DNA of 15,191 nucleotides from Thermoplasmata archaeon (GCA_003650975.1 QMSU01000006.1:1-15191), one strand, 5' to 3'; shown: positions 1 through 6,210, numbered from the stretch's first letter. Notes: generated by a model from the letters alone, not told the origin. Numbers and translations are program-made.

Positions 1-1467
1 CCCTTTGATTTCAGGGTGAGGAGGGAGGTTCTCGGATACGAGGTGATCAAGGCTCCCATCTTCCGCATGGCGCATCTCCTCTTAAATGCCACCGGCTACC
101 AGTACTACACACTCTTTTACACACCCTCCGAGCGCGACATAAAATTCGAGGAGCTCGGGAACGAATACTACGGGAGCATTGATGCCGACGCGGTGAAAAT
201 AATCATGCATACACCACCCATGACGGATTTTACCACGGATTGCAAAATCACCGATGGAAGCATGATATTCAACAACTCCCTGTGGGCATTCTGGGGAAAT
301 CCCACCCGGGTGTGGAACACATCGGGCCCGGAAACACTGAAGGGTGCACGGGATGTTCCTCCCGCAGGATGGGTTGAAATCCGCGGCGTTCCCTATGATT
401 TTACACCCAGATATGAAAAGGGAACTATGGGCAGAGGCGCGGAAGCGAAGGTTCTCTGGAGCTATCCGATAGGAGAACGAAACTGCGATTATGCCACACT
501 TGCAGCGGGCGACCGCATCGTCTATGCCTCCTTTGAAAGCACACTGTATGCTCTCACGGAAAACGGCTCTCTTCTCTGGCAGAAGGAGTTGGATGACGCC
601 ATACGTGACATTGCTGCGGATGAAAGCGGCGTGTATGTGGCAACCGACAGCGCATCCTATGCGTTCTCCCCCACAGGAACACAGATGTGGCGGAGGGCGG
701 GGGGAAAAGATATCGCAGTGGGAAAAGAGGTGTATGTCTCTGGCCCCGAAGGCGTCTACGGCGAGAACAAGGTGTCAGATACACCGGCAGATTTTGTTAC
801 CTATGACCGCACGCTCTACATCGCCAGCGGCTCCACGCTTCTCACCGACAGCTGGCAGTTCGAAGCAGAGGGGACACTGTTTGACGTGGTGGTGAAAAGA
901 AACGTGTATGCAGGAAGTGCCGACGGGAACCTCTACTGCCTGGGGAAGGACGGCACACTCAAATGGACGTATACCGCAGGATGGGGCATCGTGGACGTTG
1001 AGGTGGATGACGCCGTGTATGCAGGAAGTGCCGACGGGAACCTCTACTGCCTGGGGAAGGACGGCACACTCAAATGGACATTCAGCAGCAACGCCTCGAT
1101 TCACCACATCACAAAATACGGGGATTTTATCTTTTTCGGGTCCAGCGACGGAAGACTATATGCCATCAACCGTACCACCGGGAAAGCGGCCTTCAGTTTT
1201 GCTCCTGCCTATGAGATAGAGGGAACCTATAATTACATCACCACCCCTGTGGCATCACCGGTGGTTGCCACCAACGGAAAGGTCATGTTCTCGGCGGCGG
1301 GCACCATATACTGTCTGGATGCCAGAACCGTGGAGAAAGATACCGGAGCAGATGGCCATGGCATGGGCGGTACACCCCTCATCTGGGGCATTGCAGCGCT
1401 TGTCCTCATTGCAGCGGGTATTGCATTGTTCATGGCGAAGAGAAAGAAACGCATGGACAATGTTTAA
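1..1467 (+). CDS. Membrane-anchored extracellular PQQ-type beta-propeller protein (5' end outside window)
   Basis: The reading frame is open from base 1, so the gene is truncated by the window edge; a GTG at 16 is not needed as a start. Counting from that GTG, residues 1-130 form a domain with a D-C-K-I-T-D motif followed by LWAFWGNP. This vaguely resembles the C-terminal part of C45/phospholipase-B-like Ntn hydrolases, a weak assignment. Residues about 137-445 are propeller blades with the PQQ-type pattern (A-G-S-x-D-G-x-L-Y-C/A-L, then G-x-x-x-W). One transmembrane helix (about 455-474) and a short Lys/Arg-rich tail end the protein, so the propeller should face outwards, anchored by its C-terminus. 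Two blades share an exact 66-bp repeat. No enzymatic activity can be assigned from the propeller alone; PQQ-type repeats in archaea often act as binding scaffolds. The stop lies 24 bases before the tRNA, and the tRNA promoter overlaps the gene's end. Confidence 0.8.
   Translation, partial: PFDFRVRREVLGYEVIKAPIFRMAHLLLNATGYQYYTLFYTPSERDIKFEELGNEYYGSIDADAVKIIMHTPPMTDFTTDCKITDGSMIFNNSLWAFWGNPTRVWNTSGPETLKGARDVPPAGWVEIRGVPYDFTPRYEKGTMGRGAEAKVLWSYPIGERNCDYATLAAGDRIVYASFESTLYALTENGSLLWQKELDDAIRDIAADESGVYVATDSASYAFSPTGTQMWRRAGGKDIAVGKEVYVSGPEGVYGENKVSDTPADFVTYDRTLYIASGSTLLTDSWQFEAEGTLFDVVVKRNVYAGSADGNLYCLGKDGTLKWTYTAGWGIVDVEVDDAVYAGSADGNLYCLGKDGTLKWTFSSNASIHHITKYGDFIFFGSSDGRLYAINRTTGKAAFSFAPAYEIEGTYNYITTPVASPVVATNGKVMFSAAGTIYCLDARTVEKDTGADGHGMGGTPLIWGIAALVLIAAGIALFMAKRKKRMDNV
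903..1079 (+). repeat. Exact 66-bp direct repeat (903-968 and 1014-1079) in propeller gene
   Basis: Bases 903-968 and 1014-1079 are identical, offset by 111 bases (37 codons, one propeller blade). Each copy encodes a blade core starting VYAGSADG and ending TLKWT. The 45 bases between them differ, and identity stops abruptly at both ends. This suggests a recent blade duplication or gene conversion rather than protein-level constraint, because synonymous positions are identical as well. Confidence 0.93.
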
Positions 1468-1470
1468 ATT
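1463..1470 (+). promoter_or_regulatory. TATA box for tRNA-Leu
   Basis: TTTAAATT is centred about 26 bases before the first tRNA base (1492), the normal archaeal spacing. It overlaps the last codons of the upstream propeller gene. Confidence 0.6.
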
Positions 1471-1491
1471 TCCCAACTCTTTTCACTTACA

Positions 1492-1612
1492 GCAGGGGTA
1501 GCCAAGCGGCCAACGGCGCTAGGTTCAGGGCCTAGTGGTGTAGACCTCCGTGGGTTCGAAATCGCAATGTGCCTGCAAGCGGCAGATATGCTCGGAAATC
1601 CCACCCCCTGCA
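1492..1612 (+). tRNA. tRNA-Leu (anticodon CAG) with a 38-base T-loop intron
   Basis: The acceptor stem is a perfect 7-bp pairing of 1492-1498 (GCAGGGG) with 1605-1611 (CCCCTGC), with discriminator A1612. The D stem is 1501-1503/1515-1517. The anticodon stem 1519-1523/1531-1535 encloses loop TTCAGGG, giving anticodon CAG at 1526-1528. A long variable arm (1536-1549) marks it as a class II tRNA of the leucine type. The T stem is 1550-1554 (GTGGG) with 1600-1604 (CCCAC). Its T loop, TTCGAAT, is completed only if 1561-1598 are removed. Read without splicing, the 3' half after 1560 cannot form a T stem or acceptor stem. CCA is not encoded. A T-rich stretch follows (1617-1632). Confidence 0.9.
1561..1598 (+). 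other. Noncanonical tRNA intron at T-loop position 59/60
   Basis: The junction fits a bulge-helix-bulge substrate of the archaeal splicing endonuclease. T1555-G1558 pair with C1593-A1596 (4 bp, one G-U). The 5' bulge begins AAA (1559-1561) and the 3' bulge is AAT (1597-1599). Cleavage after the second bulge base on each side leaves exons joining as TTCGAA+T, the consensus T loop. The intron itself folds: 1564-1566 with 1589-1591, 1567-1568 with 1586-1587, and 1570-1573 with 1581-1584, closing a 7-base loop. The 5' bulge is slightly enlarged (1559-1563 opposite T1592), so the motif is relaxed rather than strict. The second exon is only 14 bases. Confidence 0.82.
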
Positions 1613-1616
1613 TAAT

Positions 1617-1632
1617 CTTTTTTAAGTTTTTT
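1617..1632 (+). promoter_or_regulatory. T-rich tRNA terminator overlapping TATA box of the next gene
   Basis: After the tRNA there is a run of seven T, then AAG, then six T. The T runs fit archaeal oligo-T termination of the tRNA. The TTTTTAAG within it (1619-1626) also sits about 24 bases before the ATG at 1646 and matches the promoter of the paralogous gene at 4896, so it probably doubles as a TATA box for a leaderless mRNA. Confidence 0.55.
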
Positions 1633-1645
1633 ACAATATATGTAT

Positions 1646-2053
1646 ATGAAAAGATATCTGTTTTCCCTGGTACTGGCCGCCCTTTTACTCAGCATCCCCG
1701 GCATCAGCAGCGCTGCTCTTGTGCAGGAGCCGGATGTCACATTCGCCTTTTCCTGGTGCGATTACGGCATTGTGGTGGTAATATGGAACAATGAAGAGAA
1801 ACCCATCCACTACGTGAGTCTTGACTCCATTGACATCTCCGGCCTCATCTTCCTGGGATGGAACGGCATAGATACCCTTGCCGAGGTGAAGTCCCACAGC
1901 ATCGGGTATCTCGCCACCCCTGTGTTTGGATGGGGGAGGTGTCTTGTCACCGTTGACATAAGCTATGAATATGAAGGGATTCTCCACACCACAACACTGC
2001 ACGGCCTTTTCCTTGTGCTGGGAACAACAACCTTCCTTTTGCGGGAATGGTAA
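1646..2053 (+). CDS. Small secreted protein, paralogue of the gene at 4896
   Basis: This 135-residue protein opens with MKRY and a hydrophobic signal-peptide-like stretch (to about residue 24). A compact, probably beta-rich domain follows, and a hydrophobic segment ends in the sequence EW. I do not recognise the family. Motifs shared with the second copy at 4896-5303 are QEPDV just after the signal, GIVVV.WN.EEKP.H, YLATPVFG.G.C, YEY.G and the final EW. An ATG two codons upstream (1640) is possible, but 1646 aligns with the start and promoter spacing of the paralogue. The gene has no ribosome-binding site and probably gives a leaderless mRNA. It lies between the tRNA and the convergent glutamate dehydrogenase gene. 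The signal peptide implies export, but whether it is released or anchored is unclear. Confidence 0.75.
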   Translation: MKRYLFSLVLAALLLSIPGISSAALVQEPDVTFAFSWCDYGIVVVIWNNEEKPIHYVSLDSIDISGLIFLGWNGIDTLAEVKSHSIGYLATPVFGWGRCLVTVDISYEYEGILHTTTLHGLFLVLGTTTFLLREW

Positions 2054-2070
2054 AAATAAAAAAGAAAGAG
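2051..2070 (-). terminator. Oligo-T terminator of glutamate dehydrogenase gene
   Basis: On the minus strand, just past the gdhA stop codon (2078-2076), the sequence becomes strongly T-rich (read on the plus strand as A-rich, 2051-2070). This fits archaeal T-tract termination and lies in the 22-base gap between convergent genes. Confidence 0.5.
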
Positions 2071-2075
2071 GGGGA

Positions 2076-3413
2076 CTAGGTCCAGCCCCTGATTTTCATG
2101 GCGTCGGCCACACGCTGAATACTCACGATATAGGCCGCTGCCCTCATGTGGATGTCCTTTCCCTTGTCAAAGTACTCCTTCTGTGTGTTGTAGACGTCCC
2201 AGAATGCCTGGCTCATCTTTTTGTCGAGCTTCTCATACACTTCCTCGAATTCCCAGTAATATCCGTTGATGTTCTGCACCCACTCGAAGTAGCTCACGGT
2301 GACGCCGCCCGCATTTGCCAGAAAGTCCGGAAGCACCATCACACCGTTCTTGTGGAGAATTTCATCCGCCTCGGGTGTGGTGGGTCCATTGGCCAGTTCG
2401 AGAATAATCTTTGCCTTTATTTTGTCGGCGTTGTCTCCGCGAATGACATTTTCGAGTGCGGCCGGTACGAGGATATCCACCTCCATTTCGAGGAGCTCTT
2501 CATTGGTTATCTGCTGTGCACCGGGGTAATTGGTGACGCTTCCCGTGTTCTGCTTCACCTCCATGGTCTTGCTGTACTGGAGTCCATCCTCCACGTAGAT
2601 GCCGCCCTTGGAATCGCTCACTGCCACCACCTTGGCGTTCCTGAACATCTTCTTTATGAGCAGGTGGGCAAACTTTCCTGCATTGCCGTATCCCTGGATG
2701 GCCACGGTCACCGGATGCTCTGAAGGGGTTGTCTCCTCGAGTTTTTCCAGTTCCAGATATGATTTGTGCATTTTTCCCTCGTTTTCCTTGAGTGGCACAC
2801 CGCAGCATTTTGCCGCCTCTCTCAGCACGTACATGCCTCCCCGTGCGGTGGCATCCGCCCGTCCCTTGCTTCCGCCGATTTCCAGCGGTTTGCCGGTGAT
2901 GACACCCGGGGCATTGTAGCCCACAATCTTGCTGTATTCATCCATCATCCAGGCCATTATCTGCGGGGTGGTGTACACGTCAGGTGCCGGCACATCCTTT
3001 TCTGGGCCGATGAAGCGTCCCACTGCCCGCACCCATCCGCGTGCCAGCCGCTCCTTTTCGGCATCGCTCATTTCCTTCGGGTTGCAGATGACACCTCCCT
3101 TGCCTCCTCCGTAGGGGATGTCCACCACTGCCGTTTTCCAGGTCATCCATGCAGCAAGCGCTCTCACCGTGTCTATGTTTTCCTCAGGATGCCATCGAAG
3201 TCCTCCCTTTGTGGGCCCCCTCGCATCATTGTACTGCACTCTGAAACCCTTGAATACCTTCGTGGTTCCATCATCCATTTTCACCGGGATGCTCACAATC
3301 ATCGTTCTCATGGGCTCCCGCAACATGGCATGGGTTGCCGGATCCAGTTCCATTATCTCGGCTGCCTCATCCAGCTGTTTCTGGGCTATTTTAAAAGGGT
3401 TTAGCTCTTCCAT
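2076..3413 (-). CDS. gdhA: Glutamate dehydrogenase, hexameric NAD(P)-dependent type
   Basis: The enzyme catalyses reversible oxidative deamination of glutamate to 2-oxoglutarate and ammonia in the cytoplasm. The substrate domain shows TKGGLRW (K69), TWKTA (K93) and PYGGGKGG with the catalytic Lys at about residue 105. The C-terminal Rossmann domain has GYGNAG (241-246), then VAVSDSKGG, where the Asp may influence coenzyme choice. The ending includes [15 protein letters not shown], typical of the family. At 445 residues it is longer than the usual archaeal length of about 415-420. The extra length is mostly a charged linker (about residues 205-233) just before the Rossmann fold. The start is supported by a GGTGA-like ribosome-binding site and a TATA box at the right distance. 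The gene is divergent from the MgtE-like transporter and convergent with the small secreted gene; no operon partner is visible. Confidence 0.96.
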   Translation of the reverse strand: MEELNPFKIAQKQLDEAAEIMELDPATHAMLREPMRTMIVSIPVKMDDGTTKVFKGFRVQYNDARGPTKGGLRWHPEENIDTVRALAAWMTWKTAVVDIPYGGGKGGVICNPKEMSDAEKERLARGWVRAVGRFIGPEKDVPAPDVYTTPQIMAWMMDEYSKIVGYNAPGVITGKPLEIGGSKGRADATARGGMYVLREAAKCCGVPLKENEGKMHKSYLELEKLEETTPSEHPVTVAIQGYGNAGKFAHLLIKKMFRNAKVVAVSDSKGGIYVEDGLQYSKTMEVKQNTGSVTNYPGAQQITNEELLEMEVDILVPAALENVIRGDNADKIKAKIILELANGPTTPEADEILHKNGVMVLPDFLANAGGVTVSYFEWVQNINGYYWEFEEVYEKLDKKMSQAFWDVYNTQKEYFDKGKDIHMRAAAYIVSIQRVADAMKIRGWT

Positions 3414-3417
3414 TTTT

Positions 3418-3452
3418 TCACCGCTGGTAATTCACATACCACATTTAAATAT
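3418..3452 (-). promoter_or_regulatory. gdhA promoter and ribosome-binding site
   Basis: Read on the minus strand, ATTTAAAT-type TATA sequence (3452-3443) is followed by GGTGA (3422-3418) five bases from the ATG at 3413. The TATA-to-start distance of about 34 bases implies a short leader of roughly 8-10 bases carrying the ribosome-binding site, unlike the leaderless genes around it. Confidence 0.6.
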
Positions 3453-3482
3453 TGGTTGAATAGTGCTAACACATATCACGAA

Positions 3483-3494
3483 AATAAATTAAAG
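3483..3494 (+). promoter_or_regulatory. TATA-like element upstream of the MgtE-type gene
   Basis: AATAAATTAAAG is centred about 29 bases before an ATG at 3517 and about 63 bases before the MgtE-frame ATG at 3551. The expected transcription start therefore falls at or near 3515, so the mRNA would begin close to the out-of-frame ATG at 3517. Confidence 0.45.
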
Positions 3495-3516
3495 GAAAAA
3501 CCCCTTTCATACCAGA

Positions 3517-3672
3517 ATGGAAAAGAAACCACCCCCTCAAGGCGGTATGCATGAGAATCAGAATAGCTCTGGGCAGAGAAATGGCAAAGGACTTAAAGGA
3601 GAGTGTATTCGCTCTCTCCTTTTCCACATTTGGGATTCTGCTCACGGCCATCACCCTTGGCGTTTTTACTGA
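3517..3672 (+). other. Short overlapping frame at the 5' end of the MgtE-type mRNA
   Basis: An ATG at 3517, placed where a leaderless mRNA from the TATA at 3483-3494 would begin, opens a 51-codon frame. It starts MEKKPPPQGG and continues with polar residues through about residue 28 before meaningless sequence. It overlaps the start of the MgtE frame by more than 100 bases. It may be an upstream regulatory frame, the true N-terminus with a frameshift (natural or sequencing error), or chance. Confidence 0.3.
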
Positions 3673-4762
3673 TGCTCTCAGAGATTTTCCCGCTCTCCTC
3701 ATTTTAATTCCCCCTGCCATTGCCATGAGGGGGCACATTTTTTCCTCCCTCGGCTCGCGTCTGGGAACATATCTTCACACCGGCGAACTCTCCGTGGAGG
3801 AAAAAAGCGGAACAGCCACTGAGAACATATACGGATCGTTCACCCTTTCATTTTCCATGAGTTTATACCTCGGCGTGGTGGTGTGGTTCATTGCAAATCA
3901 CCTTGGCATCGGCGGTGGGGGACATATATCCTTTCTCTCCATCATTTTGATCTCGTACCTTGCCGGTTTTCTCTCGGCCATCATAATGACTGCCGTGACC
4001 TTTACCATCGCCTTTGCCAGCTACCGGAAGGGGTGGAATCCCGACAATGTCACCGCTCCCCTTATCACTCTTGCAGGAGATGTGATAACTCTCCCCCTTC
4101 TCTTCCTCTCATTCCATATTGTCACCGGCATCGGAATCTCCGTACAGACACTTATCTTCCTGCTTTTCATTGGAGCCACCATACTGAGCTTTTACCCCTT
4201 CAGATGCGGAATGCCACATTTCCGCAGAATCGTGCGGGAGAGCCTCCCCGTGTTTATGCTCTGCGGCCTTCTGAGCACCTTTTCAGGAACCCTCCTCGGG
4301 TCGAATTCAGAGGCCCTCCTCTCCTACGCAGCCCTCATACTGATACTGCCCGCGTTTCTCGAAGACGGCGGCGCCATCGGCGGCATACTCGCCGCCCGGT
4401 TCTCCTCGGCACTTCATACTGGAGAAATAAGCCCAGGCGCCGTGCCAAAAAAGGTGTTGCCGCTCTTTCTCACCATGCACATAATAGGGTTCATCATGTT
4501 CCCCCTCATCGGTATATTTGGATTTGTCATAGCAACGTTCTTCTCGGTTTCCGCGAGCATATACGAAATGGTACTCATTTCTCTTATTGCGGGGGAATTG
4601 CTCATCTTTATCGTAAATTTCCTTGCCTTTTATCTCTCCATGTTTTCATTCAGGATGGGTATCAATCCCGATAACGTGGTCATTCCCGTACTCACCAGCA
4701 CCATGGATTTTGTGGGGACCATCTGTCTCCTAGGTATTGCCTTCATGCTGCATGTGGTGTAA
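3551..4762 (+). CDS. SLC41/MgtE-type divalent cation transporter (two MgtE membrane domains)
   Basis: This 403-residue integral membrane protein has about ten hydrophobic segments in two homologous halves. In the first half, PPAIAMRGHIFSSLGSRLGT and, later, NPDNVTAPLITLAGD match MgtE membrane-domain signatures. In the second half the same elements recur as LPAFLEDGGAIGGILAARFS and NPDNVVIPVLTSTMD, with the acidic and DN residues that line the ion path in MgtE. There is no N-terminal MgtE_N or CBS gating domain. This fits SLC41-like archaeal transporters, which probably import Mg2+ or a related ion. The start is uncertain: 3551 or 3581 in this frame both lack a convincing ribosome-binding site, and an overlapping out-of-frame ATG lies at 3517. 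The gene is divergent from gdhA. Confidence 0.9.
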   Translation: MRIRIALGREMAKDLKESVFALSFSTFGILLTAITLGVFTDALRDFPALLILIPPAIAMRGHIFSSLGSRLGTYLHTGELSVEEKSGTATENIYGSFTLSFSMSLYLGVVVWFIANHLGIGGGGHISFLSIILISYLAGFLSAIIMTAVTFTIAFASYRKGWNPDNVTAPLITLAGDVITLPLLFLSFHIVTGIGISVQTLIFLLFIGATILSFYPFRCGMPHFRRIVRESLPVFMLCGLLSTFSGTLLGSNSEALLSYAALILILPAFLEDGGAIGGILAARFSSALHTGEISPGAVPKKVLPLFLTMHIIGFIMFPLIGIFGFVIATFFSVSASIYEMVLISLIAGELLIFIVNFLAFYLSMFSFRMGINPDNVVIPVLTSTMDFVGTICLLGIAFMLHVV

Positions 4763-4773
4763 CCGGGTGTGCA

Positions 4774-4844
4774 ATGCCAGCCAGAACATACGGATCATGA
4801 ATTCATACCTCAACAATCCGGGCATCATCATTTTTTACTGGCAT
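4774..4844 (+). repeat. Short inverted repeats in the gap after the MgtE-type gene
   Basis: The 133-base gap 4763-4895 contains ATGCCAG (4774-4780) matched by CTGGCAT (4838-4844), and between them a 10-bp perfect palindrome ATGAATTCAT (4797-4806). A six-T run (4831-4836) may terminate the transporter mRNA. The significance of the repeats is uncertain. Confidence 0.35.
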
Positions 4845-4866
4845 GCCTGCCACGGTGTCGCATAAG

Positions 4867-4874
4867 TTTTTAAG
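4867..4874 (+). promoter_or_regulatory. TATA box for small secreted paralogue
   Basis: TTTTTAAG is centred about 26 bases before the ATG at 4896, predicting a leaderless mRNA. The same TTTTTAAG element precedes the paralogue at 1646, and a TATATG sequence close to the start is also shared, so the promoter seems to have been duplicated together with the gene. Confidence 0.6.
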
Positions 4875-4895
4875 TACTATCCGGTATATGGTAAT

Positions 4896-5303
4896 ATGAA
4901 GAGGAGATATGTTGCAGCGGCAATTCCCCCGCTTTTTATCATGTTATCTCTCTCAGGCATCGGTGGTACGATTCAGGAACCGGATGTGGCGGCTCATTTT
5001 TCATTTTTTGACTGGGGGATTGTGGTGGTGTTATGGAATGGTGAGGAGAAACCGCTGCATAACATTTCCATCGAACGTATTGAAATCGGAGGATATGTGT
5101 TTGCAGGGGCACCCACCGTGAGTTCCGTAAAAGAACTGGAGGCCCACCAGATGTGCTATCTTGCCACTCCGGTATTTGGTTTCGGCCAGTGTGTGGTGGC
5201 GCTCACCCTGTGCTATGAGTATGGTGGAGAAAGGTATACCACCGAAATGTATGGCTCTTTCATGGTATTTGGGGGTATCGTTCTCCTCCTGAATGAATGG
5301 TAG
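4896..5303 (+). CDS. Small secreted protein, second paralogue
   Basis: The 135-residue protein has MKRRY, a hydrophobic signal-like stretch to about residue 25, then TIQEPDV and a domain that matches the protein at 1646-2053. Shared motifs are GIVVV.WN.EEKP.H, an I.I.G..F.G region, YLATPVFG.G.C, YEY.G and the final EW. The C-terminal 20 residues are hydrophobic, which could be a membrane-associated hairpin or a buried beta strand. The two cysteines of the second half (CYLATPVFGFGQC) could form a disulfide, but the first of them is not conserved in the paralogue. Function is unknown. The paralogues flank the gdhA/MgtE pair in the same orientation, about 3.2 kb apart. Their divergence is substantial, so the duplication is not recent. 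Confidence 0.75.
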   Translation: MKRRYVAAAIPPLFIMLSLSGIGGTIQEPDVAAHFSFFDWGIVVVLWNGEEKPLHNISIERIEIGGYVFAGAPTVSSVKELEAHQMCYLATPVFGFGQCVVALTLCYEYGGERYTTEMYGSFMVFGGIVLLLNEW

Positions 5304-5320
5304 ATATGTGTTGCCATGCA

Positions 5321-5336
5321 ATCGAAAAATTTCGAT
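5321..5336. promoter_or_regulatory. 16-bp inverted repeat just upstream of a TATA-like box
   Basis: ATCGAAA, AA, TTTCGAT is a perfect 7-bp inverted repeat with a 2-base centre. It abuts ACATTTAAGTTC (5337-5348), a good TATA-like sequence, so it occupies the BRE/operator position of a possible promoter firing rightwards from about 5368. It lies 18 bases after the stop of the secreted paralogue and could alternatively be part of its terminator. Confidence 0.5.
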
Positions 5337-5367
5337 ACATTTAAGTTCTCATGTAAATAATAGAGGA

Positions 5368-5427
5368 TATTGGAGGGGTGGGGTAGAGACCTTTTATTTA
5401 ACCTTACTCCCTCCAATACCTCCAATA
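5368..5427 (+). repeat. Inverted repeat with two alternative 3' arms (possible RNA switch or small RNA)
   Basis: TATTGGAGGG (5368-5377) is perfectly complementary to CCCTCCAATA (5409-5418). Its first nine bases are also complementary to CCTCCAATA at 5419-5427, the second unit of a tandem repeat. Only one pairing can form at a time, giving two mutually exclusive hairpins. The repeat begins about 26 bases after a TATA-like box. No protein frame is apparent here. The following gene has its own TATA box, so this could be an independent small RNA or a leader. Confidence 0.45.
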
Positions 5428-5460
5428 CTATATCGCCTGTCAGTATTAAAATTTTCACAA

Positions 5461-5472
5461 TTCATAAATAAT
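5461..5472 (+). promoter_or_regulatory. TATA box for EF-Tu-domain-like gene
   Basis: TTCATAAATAAT is centred about 24 bases before the ATG at 5491, which supports a leaderless start there rather than any upstream codon. Confidence 0.5.
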
Positions 5473-5490
5473 GCCTTTTCTATTATACAT

Positions 5491-5742
5491 ATGGAGGCGG
5501 AAATCGGATATGTAGAGCACTATTTCTCGAAAATAGGAGTGGCTGCCATAAAAATAACAGATGGTATGCTGAAACCGGGCGACAGAATCCTCATCAGAGG
5601 AGCAACAACCAATTTTGAACAGGTGGTCACATCCATGGAGATAAACCGGCAGAAAATAGACGAGGCAAAACCGGGCGACGAAATAGGTATAAAGGTGATG
5701 GAGAAAGTGAGGGAAGGAGACAGGGTATATAAAGTGGAATGA
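5491..5742 (+). CDS. Small EF-Tu domain 2-like beta-barrel protein
   Basis: The 83-residue protein is a single beta-barrel of the EF-Tu/IF2 domain 2 type. It has GYVEHYFSKIGVAAIKI, then LKPGDRILIRGATTNFEQ, V.SMEIN, AKPGDEIGIKV and EGDRVYKVE. These follow the strand pattern of domain 2 in translational GTPases, but there is no GTPase domain. Stand-alone archaeal proteins of this kind are usually annotated as translation elongation factor-like; their role is not established. The frame is open upstream to 5293, but the start at 5491 gives the expected family length and sits at the right distance from a TATA box; the upstream part shows no protein-like pattern. It is convergent with alba, with nine bases between the stops. 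Confidence 0.8.
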   Translation: MEAEIGYVEHYFSKIGVAAIKITDGMLKPGDRILIRGATTNFEQVVTSMEINRQKIDEAKPGDEIGIKVMEKVREGDRVYKVE

Positions 5743-5751
5743 TAAAAACGC

Positions 5752-6015
5752 TTAGGACTCACCCACTTTTCCCAGTAAAATCTCTATGGCGGATACGTTT
5801 CGGTCTTCAAGTTCCTCGGTGAATATTTTGATGTCCTTTACCTCCACGCCCTCCAAAAATTTGTTCATGCTTATCTGGCAGGCATCCACAGCCGTAGAAA
5901 TGCTGCGCCCCCGTGCCTTCACCATCACTTCACTGGGTCCCTTTTCGAATTCTGTCACGATGGCTGTTGCGTACTTTATTGGTGCCTTGTTTCCTACAAA
6001 TATTACCGATTCCAT
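5752..6015 (-). CDS. alba: Alba DNA/RNA-binding chromatin protein
   Basis: The 87-residue protein has the Alba fold signature: VFVG/VIFVGNKAPIKYATAIVTEF, VMVKARGRSISTAVDACQI, then VEVKDIKIFTEELE and SAIEILLGK. Lys residues in the NKAPIKY segment correspond to the DNA-contacting and acetylatable region of Alba proteins. It binds nucleic acid as a dimer and helps organise the archaeal chromosome or RNA. The frame is open to 6132, but the start at 6015 (MESVIFVG) gives the standard length of about 90 residues and lies about 25 bases from a TATA box. The mRNA is then leaderless. Confidence 0.93.
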   Translation of the reverse strand: MESVIFVGNKAPIKYATAIVTEFEKGPSEVMVKARGRSISTAVDACQISMNKFLEGVEVKDIKIFTEELEDRNVSAIEILLGKVGES

Positions 6016-6034
6016 TGATTTGGCAATGAATCTG

Positions 6035-6044
6035 TTTATATAAA
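6035..6044 (-). promoter_or_regulatory. alba TATA box
   Basis: TTTATATAAA is centred about 24-25 bases upstream of the alba ATG at 6015. It is the most canonical TATA box in the window, consistent with high expression. The rest of the gap between alba and the next gene (to 6166) shows nothing further. Confidence 0.7.
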
Positions 6045-6166
6045 TTTTTTGCAGGAGAATGGCAGGATGTTCCCCTGTCTTTGCATGTTTTAATTGCCTT
6101 CTGTGCGGCATGTCAGAGCGTGTGATTGGCATTCAGGCTGAGGCGGCTGTCACCTCATACCACCAA

Positions 6167-6204
6167 TTTTTTAAATATGCGGATGATTCCCCACAAAAAG
6201 GAGA
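6167..6204 (+). promoter_or_regulatory. Promoter and ribosome-binding site of the protease-like gene
   Basis: TTTTTTAAATA (6167-6177) is a TATA box about 39 bases before the ATG, leaving a leader of about 12 bases. This leader carries AGGAGA (6199-6204), seven bases before the ATG at 6211. This is one of the few non-leaderless genes here. Confidence 0.65.
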
Positions 6205-6210
6205 GATACG

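Noticed and set aside
1561..1612. 3' part of the tRNA read as decay (pseudogene)
   Set aside because: A full matching T stem, acceptor stem and discriminator base occur 38 bases further on with a splice-type fold, so an intron explains it better.
1965..3404. Two long plus-strand frames (1965-2723 and 2766-3404) opposite glutamate dehydrogenase
   Set aside because: They are antisense shadows of a strongly conserved gdhA with no family-like motifs of their own.
3883..4674. 263-codon plus-strand frame overlapping the transporter
   Set aside because: It is His/Arg/Pro-rich and pattern-free, while the overlapping frame has clear MgtE signatures and membrane helices.
5293..5490. N-terminal extension of the EF-Tu-domain-like protein
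   Set aside because: It runs through repeats and promoter-like sequence, and the family length fits the start at 5491.
6016..6132. N-terminal extension of Alba
   Set aside because: The extra residues are not Alba-like, and the TATA box at 6035-6044 would lie inside the coding region.
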